Assembly (NCBI RefSeq): GCF_963678635.1
Contig: NC_087065.1
Coordinates: forward strand, 3,288,001 to 3,352,000
DNA length: 64,000 bases
Direction of reading: 5' to 3'
Source: Symsagittifera roscoffensis
Taxonomy: Eukaryota; Xenacoelomorpha; Acoela; Convolutidae
Positions 24,861 through 34,279 of this stretch are shown one piece after another. How positions within the stretch are numbered: the stretch's first letter is position 1; every line of letters starts with the position of its first letter. Position numbers and translations under genes: made by a program. Below the pieces are notes generated by a model. That model made no database searches. It saw only the letters and a list, made by a program, of their open reading frames with translations, and was not told where the DNA came from.

Positions 24861-25517
24861 GGATTCAGCTATTAGAGCTTGGGTGTTTCGACCCTTAAGT
24901 TTCAGCGTCATGCAAGTTTCCATGTCGAAATATCGTTGTATCTATAGTTTGTCATGAAGTAGTCGTGGTTTGAGTCCCTGATGGTTGCAGCAGTCGATTG
25001 AATTTGGTAAGATGTTCACAAGTTTGCAGGTTCTGAGCCAAAACTCCTGTTGGTAGATAGATTTCTTTTTTTTCGGTAGTTCGAAAAAAGGTTTCTCTTT
25101 AAACAAAAATACTCTGTGGCATCAATTTTATAATAACCATTTAACATCTTGGACATAAATAGTAGATCCAATAATTGCATATACAAGGTCAGCGGTAAAA
25201 TGTTGCATTGCATCAGATTTGTTACGTAGTCGTTCCGGCCATTTACCCATGTCAGTGCTTTTTCTTGCCCTTTTTCGATCAATCTAAGCATTTTAATGCT
25301 TGCTGCCCAGCAACTTGACCCATATAACAGCACTTGTAAAATCATCGATTTAAATATATTAAGTTTCACGCGCATTGGTAGTCCCTTTGGAGTGTTTCGC
25401 TTCAGCATATAAAAGGTTTTAAGGGCTTTGGATATAGTATTGCTTATAGTTTCATTCCATTTCATAATCCGCGAGACTAATAACCCAAGATCTTTCTGTA
25501 CTTCAACTTCCGGTATT

Positions 25518-25523
25518 GCAATA
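25518..25523. repeat. Target-site duplication, left (GCAATA)
   Basis: GCAATA directly abuts the left end of the Polinton and is repeated exactly at 45458-45463 after its right end. A 6-bp duplication is the Polinton/Maverick standard. Confidence 0.9.
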
Positions 25524-25790
25524 AGTAGTATAGATATACGACACTGGGATCGGGGGGGGGGGGGGGTGATCCCTACAGGGATCATTGGGTATAGATTATA
25601 CCTAATGATCCCTATGTAAATATTTATACCTAATGATCCCTATGTATAAAATTCATAGCAAATGATCCCTATGTAAAATATTTATACCTAATGATCCCTA
25701 TGTAAAATATTTATACCTAATGATCCCTATGTAAAATATTTATACCTAATGATCCCAATGTATAATTTTTATACTTAATGATCCCAATGT
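25524..25790 (+). repeat. Polinton left terminal inverted repeat
   Basis: Begins AGTAGTATAGATATACG, then CACTGGGATC, a G15 run (25552-25566), the palindrome TGATCCCTACAGGGATCA (25567-25584), then seven units of about 29-31 bp with the core AATGATCCCTATGTA. The right TIR has the same order but ten units and a run of 21. Confidence 0.95.
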
Positions 25791-26430
25791 AAAACTTCGG
25801 TAAATTATTGAGTATTCCCACTGAACGTTGTGGAAACGGGAATGGAATTAAGTTTTAGTCTGTGCATGTTTTCCCTTCTAAAGTTTGGGGGTATTGGCTC
25901 GTTTACATGTAAAAGGACATTATATACCTATTATATGTAATAGGAAAGCATCAGATTTTGGCAGCGTAGCTTAACTGTTGGCTGCGGTTAACGATTTCCT
26001 TCAAAAATGCATGTTTTATTGCTGAATCTCAAAGAAAAGAAAATTCATCAATTGCGGCGGCGGCCGCCACCTCTATTTAGGCAAAAGCTAATGATCAATT
26101 TAACCAAAATAAGAATGAAAAGTTTCTTTAAGCTAAATGAAAGTAAAAAACAAAGTAAAATTATGCAACACTGAAAACTCTAAAATAATGAAATTGGCTG
26201 GAAAATTTCGACATTTCCATTTTCCGTGTCTACAGGAGACTGAAAAATAAACGTCTGAAATCTATGACAAAAGCTTTGATTTTATAGAAAGGTTGAAAGA
26301 GCTAATAAGTTGAAGTGGGTTAAGATCTTGAAAAACGAGAACACTGATGAAAGCCAAAAGTGCCCAGAAATATTGTCAAAACTTGTACCTATCTTGTTAC
26401 TATGAAACTGAAGCGGAACAAAATTTCTTG

Positions 26431-26515
26431 GGGTCCGAGTAGAGGAAAACGCATGGCGCTCGACTCTCAGCCGAAAGGCGGCGTTTCGAAACCCGTCCGG
26501 AAATTGTACTGAAAG
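26431..26515 (+). other. tRNA-like sequence (Glu-CTC-like relic)
   Basis: Contains a B-box-like GTTTCGAAACCC (26483-26494), an upstream GAGTAGAGG A-box-like stretch and a CTCTCAG loop flanked by weak complementary arms. Pairing is poor. It could be a tRNA-derived relic. The rest of 25791-26699 shows nothing recognisable. Confidence 0.2.
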
Positions 26516-26699
26516 GAGGCAACAGTTGCTGTTATGGTGATATCCCCCCATAGATCGATTTTGTATTTTTTCTATAGTAATCTAACTTCTCGGATTACTG
26601 CTATTCAGTTAAAAATTGGGTAAAAATGTCAATTACTAAAAAATGTAGTGTTTAAAATGAAATTGAAAAGTGTACAAAACAGCCATATTAAATTGTTAG

Positions 26700-27230
26700 T
26701 TAATGGGTAAGCATGTGAGTTAGGAAACGTTTCAAAACATGATCATTTATGTAAGCAAAATCAGAAGCATCACCATTAAAGTTTTTATCATAAATCAAAT
26801 GTGAAATATAAATGCAAAAAGAACCGCACATGGTAGAGTTTGAGTCTTGCATGGGAAAGTTTGTCATCAATTCAGTCACCTGATGAAAATTCTCGTTCAA
26901 TCGTTTATACAGATTGGTGTACTGCCAAAGAGGAAGACCGAGAGGATCAGCGAAATATAAAACATTTCTTCTGTTGCAAATTACAATCCAATGTGTCCCC
27001 GGAGAATCTGATTTTGAAGTGTTCACAATCATAAAGATATTGTTTGGGATGTGAGGTGCAAAATTGTCCGCTGCAAATACTCCAAGAAACTTATATTTCA
27101 GATGTTTACAGTTCTGAATGAGATCCTGCAACTGAATTTCATCCAATTTTAGACGGTCGAAATTGGAAGGACGTTCTTTGTAACTTTGCGGTCGGAGGTA
27201 ATAAATACATTGGATGAGCGTATACCCCAA
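26700..27230 (-). CDS. Adenain-like cysteine protease (virion maturation)
   Basis: Cysteine protease of the adenovirus-protease/Ulp1 clan, expected to process capsid precursors. Catalytic elements in order: His in GTHWIVICN (about residue 80), Asp in FADPLG, then Gln in the MQDSN stretch and nucleophile Cys in MCGSFC. That His-Asp-Gln-Cys order matches adenain. Length (~175 aa) is normal for Polinton proteases. The frame overlaps the 3' end of the capsid gene by 82 bp and opens with TTG; no ATG precedes the catalytic core, so its true start is unclear and may depend on splicing or a lost start. No stop breaks the domain. Confidence 0.85.
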   Translation of the reverse strand: MGYTLIQCIYYLRPQSYKERPSNFDRLKLDEIQLQDLIQNCKHLKYKFLGVFAADNFAPHIPNNIFMIVNTSKSDSPGTHWIVICNRRNVLYFADPLGLPLWQYTNLYKRLNENFHQVTELMTNFPMQDSNSTMCGSFCIYISHLIYDKNFNGDASDFAYINDHVLKRFLTHMLTH

Positions 27231-28324
27231 ACAAAAATTTCAAGGTTTGCTGTCAACGCGTTTGAGAATTGAAGATCGAGTGAAACTGAGCAGTTAGTAA
27301 GTTCTGGATGCAAGAACTCATGAGCTGCCTGCTGTGTGCTAGTGAGATCAAAACACATAATAAAGTGCTGTTGGTAGTTATCCAGAGTGATTCCCAGCCC
27401 GCAGTGCAACAAACCTAGCGCTGATAGTGTGTTGAAGAAGAGACGTTTATGACCTTGTGTACTGATTGGTGTACTTGCTATTGGTAAACCGTTCCGTCTC
27501 AAGGTAACTTGCTCCAATCCAAACTTTTGATAATGAAAAGTATTCGTTCGGTTTGTTCCTAGAAATGCACTATTTGTGTTCAATGCTATTATAATTTGTC
27601 TCACCGGTTCACGAGCAAAAATGTCTTCCTGTTGCCAGCTGCGCTGACCAGCTGTTGCAAGAAATGTTTTTGTAATTTCTTCTTGATATGGGTAGTTCGC
27701 AGGAGTTTTGAGCAAAGTTGATTCAATGGCAGAGAGCACATGGTCGGTCACAGTCATTTTTCTAACATATAGGTTCGCTTCGAGTATTTGCAGCTTGTAA
27801 TGCTTGGCAGCATCTTCAAAAATAATGAGAAAGTCTTCATGAGAACGTCTGTAGGAAAGTCTGAGGGTAACACCGCTCAACAAATGCTTGTCACATGTGA
27901 AAAAATCAACTCCAGTGGGTCCATAGAACCAAATTTCCCTCGATTCACGGACCAGTTCTCGTTGAGATGTGAAATCAGCTGCATCTATTGCAGCGGGATT
28001 GTTTTCAAAACGATATCCCTGACACTTAAGCCATGAATCCTTGGCTCCTTTGCTGTTAGAAAATTCTGTTCCAATAAAGCTTTTATGCGCAAAATTACTA
28101 TTGGCATTTGAGATTTTGAGTCCATTAGCAGAGAGGGTACAGTCAGAGAAAAGGGAATACAGGGAGTTGTTTACGAGGAACGGTGAATCAGACACAGTAG
28201 GATCAGTGTTGTCGTATCGCAGATCAGCTCCATTTGATTGCGTTACTTTGCATCGTATTTCCATATAAATTTTTTGCAGGTCAACAAAATTATTACGGTC
28301 ACCGGTGATTTCAAATTCAAGCAT
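27149..28324 (-). CDS. Major capsid protein, double jelly-roll
   Basis: 391 residues. The N-terminal pattern LEFEITG...FVDLQKIYMEIRCKV..., then LVNNSLYSLFSDCTLSANG, matches the Maverick capsid family that includes C. elegans F54H12.2-like proteins. In these, two jelly-roll folds build hexon-like capsomers. The ATG at 28324 is the natural start and the frame is unbroken to a TAA. It lies between the protease and the basic core-like protein, the usual Polinton virion cluster. Length fits the invertebrate members. Identity rests on pattern recognition, not a search. Confidence 0.8.
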   Translation of the reverse strand: MLEFEITGDRNNFVDLQKIYMEIRCKVTQSNGADLRYDNTDPTVSDSPFLVNNSLYSLFSDCTLSANGLKISNANSNFAHKSFIGTEFSNSKGAKDSWLKCQGYRFENNPAAIDAADFTSQRELVRESREIWFYGPTGVDFFTCDKHLLSGVTLRLSYRRSHEDFLIIFEDAAKHYKLQILEANLYVRKMTVTDHVLSAIESTLLKTPANYPYQEEITKTFLATAGQRSWQQEDIFAREPVRQIIIALNTNSAFLGTNRTNTFHYQKFGLEQVTLRRNGLPIASTPISTQGHKRLFFNTLSALGLLHCGLGITLDNYQQHFIMCFDLTSTQQAAHEFLHPELTNCSVSLDLQFSNALTANLEIFVWGIRSSNVFITSDRKVTKNVLPISTV

Positions 28325-28445
28325 TGGTCAATTGGGTTAATAGACAGGTCCAATTTTTTGATCAAAAGCGTTTTCAAAAGTAATCAAAAGAGGTTATTTT
28401 TCAAACAAATCCAGAGAGCTATGGGTAGCTTCATTGGGTAACAAA

Positions 28446-28868
28446 TTAGCGATCATTTTTGATGTTTGAGAAAAAATCTGCTCGACTTCTCACTGGTCTG
28501 GTTTTTCTTCGAATGATTGTTTTTCTTTTTCGAGCCCCTACTGACCTTCTTCTTCGTAATCCATTCATTGGTGTCTTTCGCCGACGACGTCTACCACCAC
28601 CGAGTTGTTTTCTTGCAGTTTTTGTGACAGTGTTTTTCAATGCTTGTTTAGGAGACTTCTTTTTCATAGCGACATCAATTAGTTCTGGCGCTGCACTCAT
28701 CAAAAGTTCTCTGCCCAGTTTTTTCGCAGCCGGTAGAATAACCCGTCGTGCAAACGGTATAGCAACACGACCAATACCAGCAGCCAAAGCGCCAAATCCA
28801 CTGCCGCGTTGTCGGTAGTGTCCAGAGAAATGAGGAAGTGAAGCTTGGTTTGCATAATATTGTTCCAT
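28446..28868 (-). CDS. Basic virion core-like protein (adenoviral pX/pVI-like position)
   Basis: 140 residues, ATG at 28868. N-terminal GHYRQRGSGFGALAAG, a hydrophobic amphipathic stretch, then a strongly basic tail with GGGRRRRRK and GLRRRRSVGARKRK. The QRGSG-plus-basic-tail layout recurs next to Maverick capsid genes and suggests a DNA-condensing or membrane-active minor virion protein, by analogy with adenoviral core proteins. The frame is intact. It ends about 120 bp upstream of the capsid gene on the same strand. Confidence 0.6.
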   Translation of the reverse strand: MEQYYANQASLPHFSGHYRQRGSGFGALAAGIGRVAIPFARRVILPAAKKLGRELLMSAAPELIDVAMKKKSPKQALKNTVTKTARKQLGGGRRRRRKTPMNGLRRRRSVGARKRKTIIRRKTRPVRSRADFFSNIKNDR

Positions 28869-28874
28869 TGGTTT

Positions 28875-29710
28875 TCAATCAAAGCGCTTGAATTTTAGAG
28901 TCAACACAACTTTACCAGTTCCTGCAAAGGGCACTAGTCTTCCAGTTTCTGTGCGCAACTGTACCGATATTGATTGTACAGATGAAGTGAATAATTTTTT
29001 GTAGTCTAAATTAGTGAAATTTTTTCGATGATTAGGTTCAATGCTGCAGGCACTACCGTTTTTGATGCGTCTATTTGAATCAATGACGCGTAACAATGGG
29101 GCCTTTGCATCACCAACAGTTTGGTATTGAATAATGTCAATATAGACAAAAATTAGACTTGTCCCACTTGATAAGTCATATGGGAAATGAGATTCGTACA
29201 GTTCGTTTCCCTCATAAGATGCATCGAAGGAGGGTATCATTTTGTAACCAATGTGATATTCACCGTTCTCATCAAGCTTTGCATTGTAGCCTAACAGACT
29301 GGGTATTTGGGGACTTGGGAATGAGAATGCTCATGCTATTCGTGATTTCTTGAGGACTCGCATCAAAATGAATTTTGTCTTTTAGTTTTGTTTTTATCTC
29401 ATTAATCAATTGTTGTACTCTCCTGATTTGATGAAAACTTTTTCGCCATAGTAGGGTCTGGAAATTGTATTCCGATTGCCAGCGTTGGATTTACTGGCTA
29501 CTACTTCGGATGCTCTGAAGTACGTAAATTCCTCATCAGTAACATTGTTTAATTTTGTGGGGAAAATTATTTCTGAGAGAGCAACTCTCCAATCTCCGTC
29601 TAAAGCTATTTATTCGTTACAAAATTTCTAAAACTGGCCAAAGTGTTGTCTGGGAAATAATCCATTGATGCTGTTGAAATCAAATGTACAGTAAACTCAT
29701 CACTGCCCAT
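28875..29710 (-). pseudogene. Minor capsid (penton-like) protein, three frameshifts
   Basis: The C-terminal ORF (29240-28875) has IFVYIDIIQYQTVGDAKAP and ends VVLTLKFKRFD, the hallmark of the Maverick penton-like single jelly-roll protein. The N-terminal part, starting at ATG 29710, has EFTVHL...YFPDNTLASFRNF and a WRVALSEI block in another frame. Three one-base shifts separate the parts (near 29605, 29410 and 29310). The ATG overlaps the integrase stop (29700-29702), a tight gene overlap that supports this start. As written no full-length protein is made. Confidence 0.7.
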
Positions 29711-30930
29711 TTTCGTTATAATCAGCTTTGTTTCCAATTAAACTAAGTTCTTTTTCATAAAATTTTCCGCTGATTTCTTCCTTTTCTGCATCAATGAGAC
29801 TGTATGTTGGAGGGTTTACAGTAGGAATGGCAACTATTTCAAAAACTTCGTCTGTAAAAATCTGCTTGTAACCTTTTCTAAAAGGCAAGTCAGTCTTCGC
29901 TATTCGCACATAGTCACCAACATAAAATTTTGGTTTCTGTACCAACTTCGATGAACTGTTTGCAATTAATGAAACCAAAGCAGGTACATGTTTTCTTGTG
30001 ACCTTGTTTGGAGCCAGTTTTGTTACTCTATTAACGCGTGAGTTAATCGTTTGAACAAAACTTTGTAATTTTTCAATATAACTGTAAGTCCATTCAAACT
30101 CCAAGTATTTGTAGATAATACTTTTCAGCGATCGAATGTTTTTTTTCGGCAAACGCTGATTTTTTTTCACTGTGAGTATTGTATTTGATGATTTCTCGTT
30201 TAGTACATAACTTTTCGAACTCTCCTTTAAACTCGGTGCCTTTGTCAACCCAAACTTTTTTTGGTTGTTTTGTTTTGATCATTTTTTTGAAAGCTTCGGT
30301 TGTTTCTTTAGCATATTTGGTCTTCAGGGATTCCACTCGTAAGTAGCGAGAGAGACAATCGACAGCAACTAATAAATATCGTACCCCTCGGTTATATTTA
30401 GCCAATTTATCAACATAAGCCAAGTCAAGAGACCAAATTTCGTTGATATCGTTAACAATCACTTTTAGCCGAGGATATGTTTTACGAAACAATCCATACT
30501 TTGTATGTGATGATTGAGATCTCAGAAAATTTTTAACTTTTTTTGGTGAGAGTTGACTAGCATTTGTTAAATTTTTAACGCTACCAAATGCAGCTGGACC
30601 TTTCGTGTAGAGTAATTTGAGTTTCTTTTCTTCACTGATAGTAGGATTTCCATTCTTTTGTTGACGTCGTCGCAAACGATTCTTTACTGCTTTCATAGTT
30701 TTTATCATCGTCGTCATCGTCGTCGTTGGTGTTGGGGAAAAATTCTTTTTTCTGGGTTTTTCTTTTGTCGGATTGCTTGGTTTTGGGTTTGAAAGTTGTC
30801 GATCGAGTCTTCGAAGAGGAGGGTTTCGATCTCTTCGAGTCCTCAGTTGTCGGGTTGTCGGAGACGAAGGAGGAAGAAGTTGAGGGCTTAGCTGCTTCGC
30901 TCTTAAGCGAGCGGAGAATCTGTTTGGCAT
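29700..30930 (-). pseudogene. Polinton integrase, one frameshift in an A8 run
   Basis: Retroviral-type DDE integrase that inserts the element. The first ORF (30930-30094) carries a basic N-terminal part, KLLYTKGPAAFGSV, then IWSLDLAYVD (first Asp), WVDKGTEFKG (second Asp) and SAFAEK (Glu). The second ORF (ends 29700) continues with NIRSLKSIIYKY and a C-terminal SH3/chromo-like segment VGDYVRIAK. The two frames join at 30139-30146, eight T on the plus strand. A one-base error or mutation there accounts for the split. The beginning of the first ORF overlaps the neighbouring gene in another frame, so the true start is probably nearer 30700. Confidence 0.8.
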
Positions 30931-31578
30931 AAGTGTTAGACACTAAGCTAGGATCAAGATTCAGTTCTTTCAAAATTTGAGGATAAAAAACACCCTCAAG
31001 TTTTTTTGTGTTTTGCTGTGTATCGTACAAAAAGGATTCAATTTTAACGAGTGTTGGTTTTCCTTGAATTAGAACATATCCGTCAACATCTAATGTCAAG
31101 GATTCAACTTTGAACAACTGCTTCAGCACTATGTTTGCCCTTTCCAATTTATCAGCTTCCAATAGCTCTTGAATGGATTCCATAACCTTTCGAAACACTT
31201 CAGCGGTTTTTCCATAACTTTTTTCATCCTTTTTTTCTAATCTCTTTGAACTTGTCTGCTGCTGAGAATTGTATGATTCAATATTTTCTTCTGTTTCAAT
31301 ATCATCACCATCACCACTGAAATTAGTAAGTGCAGATAAATTTCTTTTTCGAAGATTTGGTACTACATTACTAGGGGATAAAGGAATAGGAGATGTTGGG
31401 TTTAATGGTGGTGGAGAGTCACGGCTGATATTTCGTTGTATCGAAATCGTTGTATGTAATTGAGTTGAGATGATTTGTCGTTAATTAATGGATTATGAAG
31501 GATTTGAGATTGTGGTGCAGTTTTTTCATCTGGAGCATATGTTTTTCGAGGAATGAGGATGAATTCTTCGGCATACAT
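30632..31578 (-). pseudogene. Conserved Maverick accessory protein, function unknown, frameshifted
   Basis: Starts at ATG 31578 with MYAEEFILIPRKTYAP, 11 bp after the preceding small gene ends. The frame is lost about 31430, and a second ORF (31198-30632) continues with a helical region, VDGYVLIQGKPTLVKIESFL, and LKELNLDPSLVSNTYAKQIL, then a Ser/Thr/Lys linker and an Asp run. 'F-LIPRK' starts and the 'I-G-x-x-I-P/L' plus 'L...IP..LI.N' pattern recur in Maverick proteins of unknown role. The C-terminal linker overlaps the integrase frame; fusion with integrase is possible. Confidence 0.45.
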
Positions 31579-31588
31579 GCTTAAGGTT

Positions 31589-31885
31589 CTAGTTTTTCAG
31601 GTAAATGTAACACGATTCTCCGATTGATTTAACCAGTGAAATATTGTTTGCCAAAACTTTTCGTTTTTCTCGGATACTAAACTTATGGTCAACAATTTTT
31701 CCAAATGGTATTTTCTTACTCTCGATGAAACTCTTGTTAGCTGGAACATGTCCCAGAAAAACATTTACAAAACAATCGCAAAGAAATCTAATAAAATTTG
31801 AATCAGCTCCTGTCAAAATTGATCTACAATGGCGACTATTGAGCATTTGCTTCAATATACATAATTCTTTATCTTTCCTTTTCAA
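31589..31885 (-). CDS. Small conserved Maverick protein, function unknown
   Basis: Up to 98 residues; the frame opens at 31885 with TTG and its first ATG is at 31846. LKQMLNSRHCRSILTGADSNFIRFLCDCFVNVFLGHVP fits a ~100-residue protein repeatedly seen in Polintons and other virus-like elements, with the pattern 'aIL..Ad...i..i.EC..NvL.G.v'. Usually a Lys/Arg-rich C-terminus follows, as here (REKRKVLANN). It overlaps the ATPase stop by 17 bp, an arrangement suggesting co-transcription. The role is not known. Confidence 0.55.
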   Translation of the reverse strand: MKRKDKELCILKQMLNSRHCRSILTGADSNFIRFLCDCFVNVFLGHVPANKSFIESKKIPFGKIVDHKFSIREKRKVLANNISLVKSIGESCYIYLKN

Positions 31886-32528
31886 GAGATGTGCTAACTG
31901 ATTTTGACGATGGTAAAGAGAAAATGGTTGGTGATGGTGGAACTATGTTTGACGAATAACGAAGACATTCTGAAGTTTTGGGATCCAAGTCTATCAACAG
32001 ATGACCGAAATCTTCTTTCGTTGCTAACTGATACGCATGACGGAGGAATTTTGCATTATTCAACTGTCTGCCTAAATAATCAATTTGTTGCATGTCTCGT
32101 GGTGATTTGAACAAAATTAAGTGAGTTGTATTCAAATCTATTGTACGTGATTGCTTACTTTGCTGAAATAAATTGTGCTTGACATAAATAACATGAACAT
32201 TTTTATGTCGACCTGCTGTAGCTAATTTAACAAAATCTTTTTCATTAAAAATTTCTTCACAGGTATCATCAAAGACAATCATACAATCCCGTAAGTTATT
32301 AACAATTTCAAAGCTGGACAATTTTATAAATTCAATATCAAATTTGTTTTGAGAAACAAAGGAACGGTATTTGGGTTGATCGTGAAGATAAAAATAAAAT
32401 ATCTTGTTATACGATGGATAGAATGTACCTTTGAGAAGCATTTGAAAAATTAAATCAGTTTTGCCAGATCCCGAGGGACCTGAAACGGACATAAACAGAC
32501 GATCTTTTGTTGAAATGATCTTATTCAT
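31869..32528 (-). CDS. A32/FtsK-HerA-type genome-packaging ATPase
   Basis: About 219 residues from ATG 32528 (the frame also reads upstream from a TTG). Walker A GPSGSGKT is near residue 16-23 and Walker B CMIVFDDTC near 82-90. The following stretch (AGRHKNVHVIYVKHNLFQQ) matches the sensor region of A32-like packaging ATPases, which drive DNA into capsids. The frame is unbroken to TAA and the length is normal for the family. With protease and capsid genes on the same strand it completes the virion morphogenesis set. Confidence 0.9.
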   Translation of the reverse strand: MNKIISTKDRLFMSVSGPSGSGKTDLIFQMLLKGTFYPSYNKIFYFYLHDQPKYRSFVSQNKFDIEFIKLSSFEIVNNLRDCMIVFDDTCEEIFNEKDFVKLATAGRHKNVHVIYVKHNLFQQSKQSRTIDLNTTHLILFKSPRDMQQIDYLGRQLNNAKFLRHAYQLATKEDFGHLLIDLDPKTSECLRYSSNIVPPSPTIFSLPSSKSVSTSLEKER

Positions 32529-32811
32529 TATTATAACTTGGGATTGGGTAACATGTAACCAACTGTACTGGATAGTATTGAAAGCCAAATGGCAGTCTCA
32601 TCACAACTAAGGTTGTAAAAAGACAGTTTTGAAATCGGTAAAGAGAACAAAATGAAAATGAAACAGACTTGTGTGAAAAAGACAACTTCTGCAGACGGAA
32701 GAGAAACAGAATTACAAAAGTTTCCAAGATCTGTTTTCGTGAGATAAAGACTGTTCGGCACCACCAATGTCTACAAAGTCGCAATCATTGTTCTCGACAG
32801 TGGTGGTTTCT

Positions 32812-33107
32812 TCAATTTGCATGTTTACTGGAAGACTTTTTTTGCTTATTTGTATCAAGGTTGATAGTTACAACTGCATACCAATCGCCTTTTTTTCTCT
32901 CTGATCTATTGCCGTTTGGTTTGTATTTTATTATATATCTTGCTATGTTTTTGTCTGTCAGAAGTATCCGAACAATTTTTTCTACGTTTCCGGTACTGAT
33001 TTCGTCTAATAACTCTTTTGGTAAATTCTCACCTGTAAACTCACATTTTGTGTGTTTTCTTTTGGTAAAAATATTTTTTTGAAATTTTGAATCTTCAAAC
33101 ACGACAT
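32812..33107 (-). CDS. Small accessory protein, paralogue of the 33505-33206 gene
   Basis: The main ORF (33102-32812) reads NIFTKRKHTKCEFTGENLPKELLDE..., then KNIARYIIKYKP and a basic C-terminus. It opens with GTG; an ATG at 33107 gives MSCLKIQNFKK in another frame, with a T7 run at about 33073 as the likely shift point. The core (LP-x-EL...NVEKI...ARYIIKYK) resembles FPAELKELVKTDNVEEIHL...AHFVVKFK in the next gene, so the pair looks like a tandem duplication. No known family was recognised. Confidence 0.45.
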
Positions 33108-33205
33108 GTTAGCAACTAGTAATCACACAAGATCAAAAGAAAATGAAAACAATCAATAAGTATATTTTTTATGATTCACAAAACTTGGCATATATTTGTG
33201 ATTCG

Positions 33206-33505
33206 TCATTTCGGTTCAACAGGCAAATCAACTCCTCGTTCAATGAAGAAAAACTCATATTTTGTGAATTTGTCATGGTTACAATTAGATTTGAACTTTA
33301 CAACAAAATGAGCAGCAACTCTGATAGTGGGTTGAACTAAATGTATTTCCTCAACGTTATCAGTTTTGACTAATTCTTTCAGTTCAGCTGGAAACTGATG
33401 GTCATGCAAATGGATTTGTCTTCTCTCTCCCAGCTGAGGTTGGAGCCCTTCCAGGTTGAGATTGAACAACGGAATTGACTGGCGAAGTTCCTGGAGTCTG
33501 GACAT
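33206..33505 (-). CDS. Small accessory protein, function unknown
   Basis: About 99 residues from ATG 33505 (MSRLQELRQSIPLFNLNLEG). The middle part resembles the 33107-32812 protein; the C-terminus is FFIERGVDLPVEPK. No domain was recognised. It is packed on the same strand as its neighbours, with ~20 bp to the next upstream ORF. Confidence 0.45.
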   Translation of the reverse strand: MSRLQELRQSIPLFNLNLEGLQPQLGERRQIHLHDHQFPAELKELVKTDNVEEIHLVQPTIRVAAHFVVKFKSNCNHDKFTKYEFFFIERGVDLPVEPK

Positions 33506-33522
33506 TGTACAGGTGAAAGTAG

Positions 33523-33747
33523 TCAAGAACTGTAAAAAAATTTCCGTAAATTATCGATTTCGATATCGTTCAGTGTAATTTGTTCGAGTTTTTGCAGGAG
33601 AGGTTTTCCTCGACAATCTAATATGCCTGTCCGCGTAAGAGTAACTTTAATTCTTGGTGTTAAATTGTTTTCAGGACTCTGATTAGTCATCGAAGCGTAA
33701 ACCACCAAATTTGGAGATAAGGTTGTTTGCATCATTGGACAGTTCAT
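33523..33747 (-). CDS. Small accessory protein, possible PC4-like fold
   Basis: 74 residues from ATG 33747. RIKVTLTRTG...LEQITLNDIEIDNLRKFF has the order of beta strands then 'I-T-L-x-x-x-E-x-x-x-L' helix seen in PC4-like ssDNA-binding proteins; this is inference from pattern only. It overlaps in another frame with the C-terminal readthrough part of the next gene. Confidence 0.3.
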   Translation of the reverse strand: MNCPMMQTTLSPNLVVYASMTNQSPENNLTPRIKVTLTRTGILDCRGKPLLQKLEQITLNDIEIDNLRKFFYSS

Positions 33748-34270
33748 TTTGTAACCAATCGAAAAAAACTTTGGATTTTCTACGGGTACAATGCTTTAAT
33801 AATTGATGCAAGGGAAGTAAATGAGAATGTCGTTTGCAAATATGTTTTTCTTAACCCAATAACTGTTCAATCTTTGGGCAGCCAATATCTTCCAAATTGG
33901 TCACGGGTAATTTCAAGTATTCAGCTAATGAAACAGATTTTTGTGTACCTTTTGCAAAAAAATGGGAGTTTGGGTTCCTCAAACGAATGCTGTCAAAAGT
34001 TTGATCCAAATATGAGTAAGGGTATTCACCTTCGTCCCAACGGAGCCCGTGTAGAAATTTAGATACCCAATTGTAAGCTTTTTTCTCTTCTTTTGATAAA
34101 TTGTTGAATTGAACTGGTGGCAGAAAATGAATTGTATCAATTGTATTAGCAGAGCAAACGGAAAGTTCCTTTATGATCAAAGATTTCTTGCCACATTTAA
34201 ATCCTTCAATATCTAAAATAATGAGATGTTTGAAAAACAGATTTTTAGTTTTCTTTCTTTGGGTTAACAT
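33683..34270 (-). pseudogene. Candidate DEDD-exonuclease-like protein with one in-frame stop
   Basis: From ATG 34270. HLIILDIEGFK near the N-terminus has the D-x-E of an RNase H-fold exonuclease first motif; HGLRWDEGEYPYSYLD and FFAKGTQKSVSLAEYL...NLEDIGCPKIEQL follow. The frame stops at TAA 33851-33853 but continues in the same frame for about 55 codons with a Cys/His pattern (HICKRH, LKHC) and WLQNEL, ending at 33683. I recall this family only as uncharacterised proteins in invertebrate genomes; the nuclease assignment is tentative. The stop may be a point mutation or sequence error. Confidence 0.4.
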
Positions 34271-34279
34271 GACTTTCAC

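Larger units (their letters stand above)
24818..25523 (-). mobile_element. LINE, 3' part (end of reverse transcriptase and tail)
   Basis: The frame 25523-25016 encodes the C-terminal thumb region of a LINE RT: IPEVEVQKDLGLLVS, LNIFKSMILQVLLYGSSCW, then a helical end. It continues the RT ORF found at 45458-46434 once the Polinton and one copy of the duplicated GCAATA are disregarded. The open frame that reads on to 25585 only runs into the Polinton terminal repeat by chance. Confidence 0.85.

Noticed and set aside
25016-25585. Apparent LINE ORF start inside the Polinton TIR
   Set aside because: Residues coded by 25524-25585 are terminal-repeat sequence; the real frame is cut at 25523.
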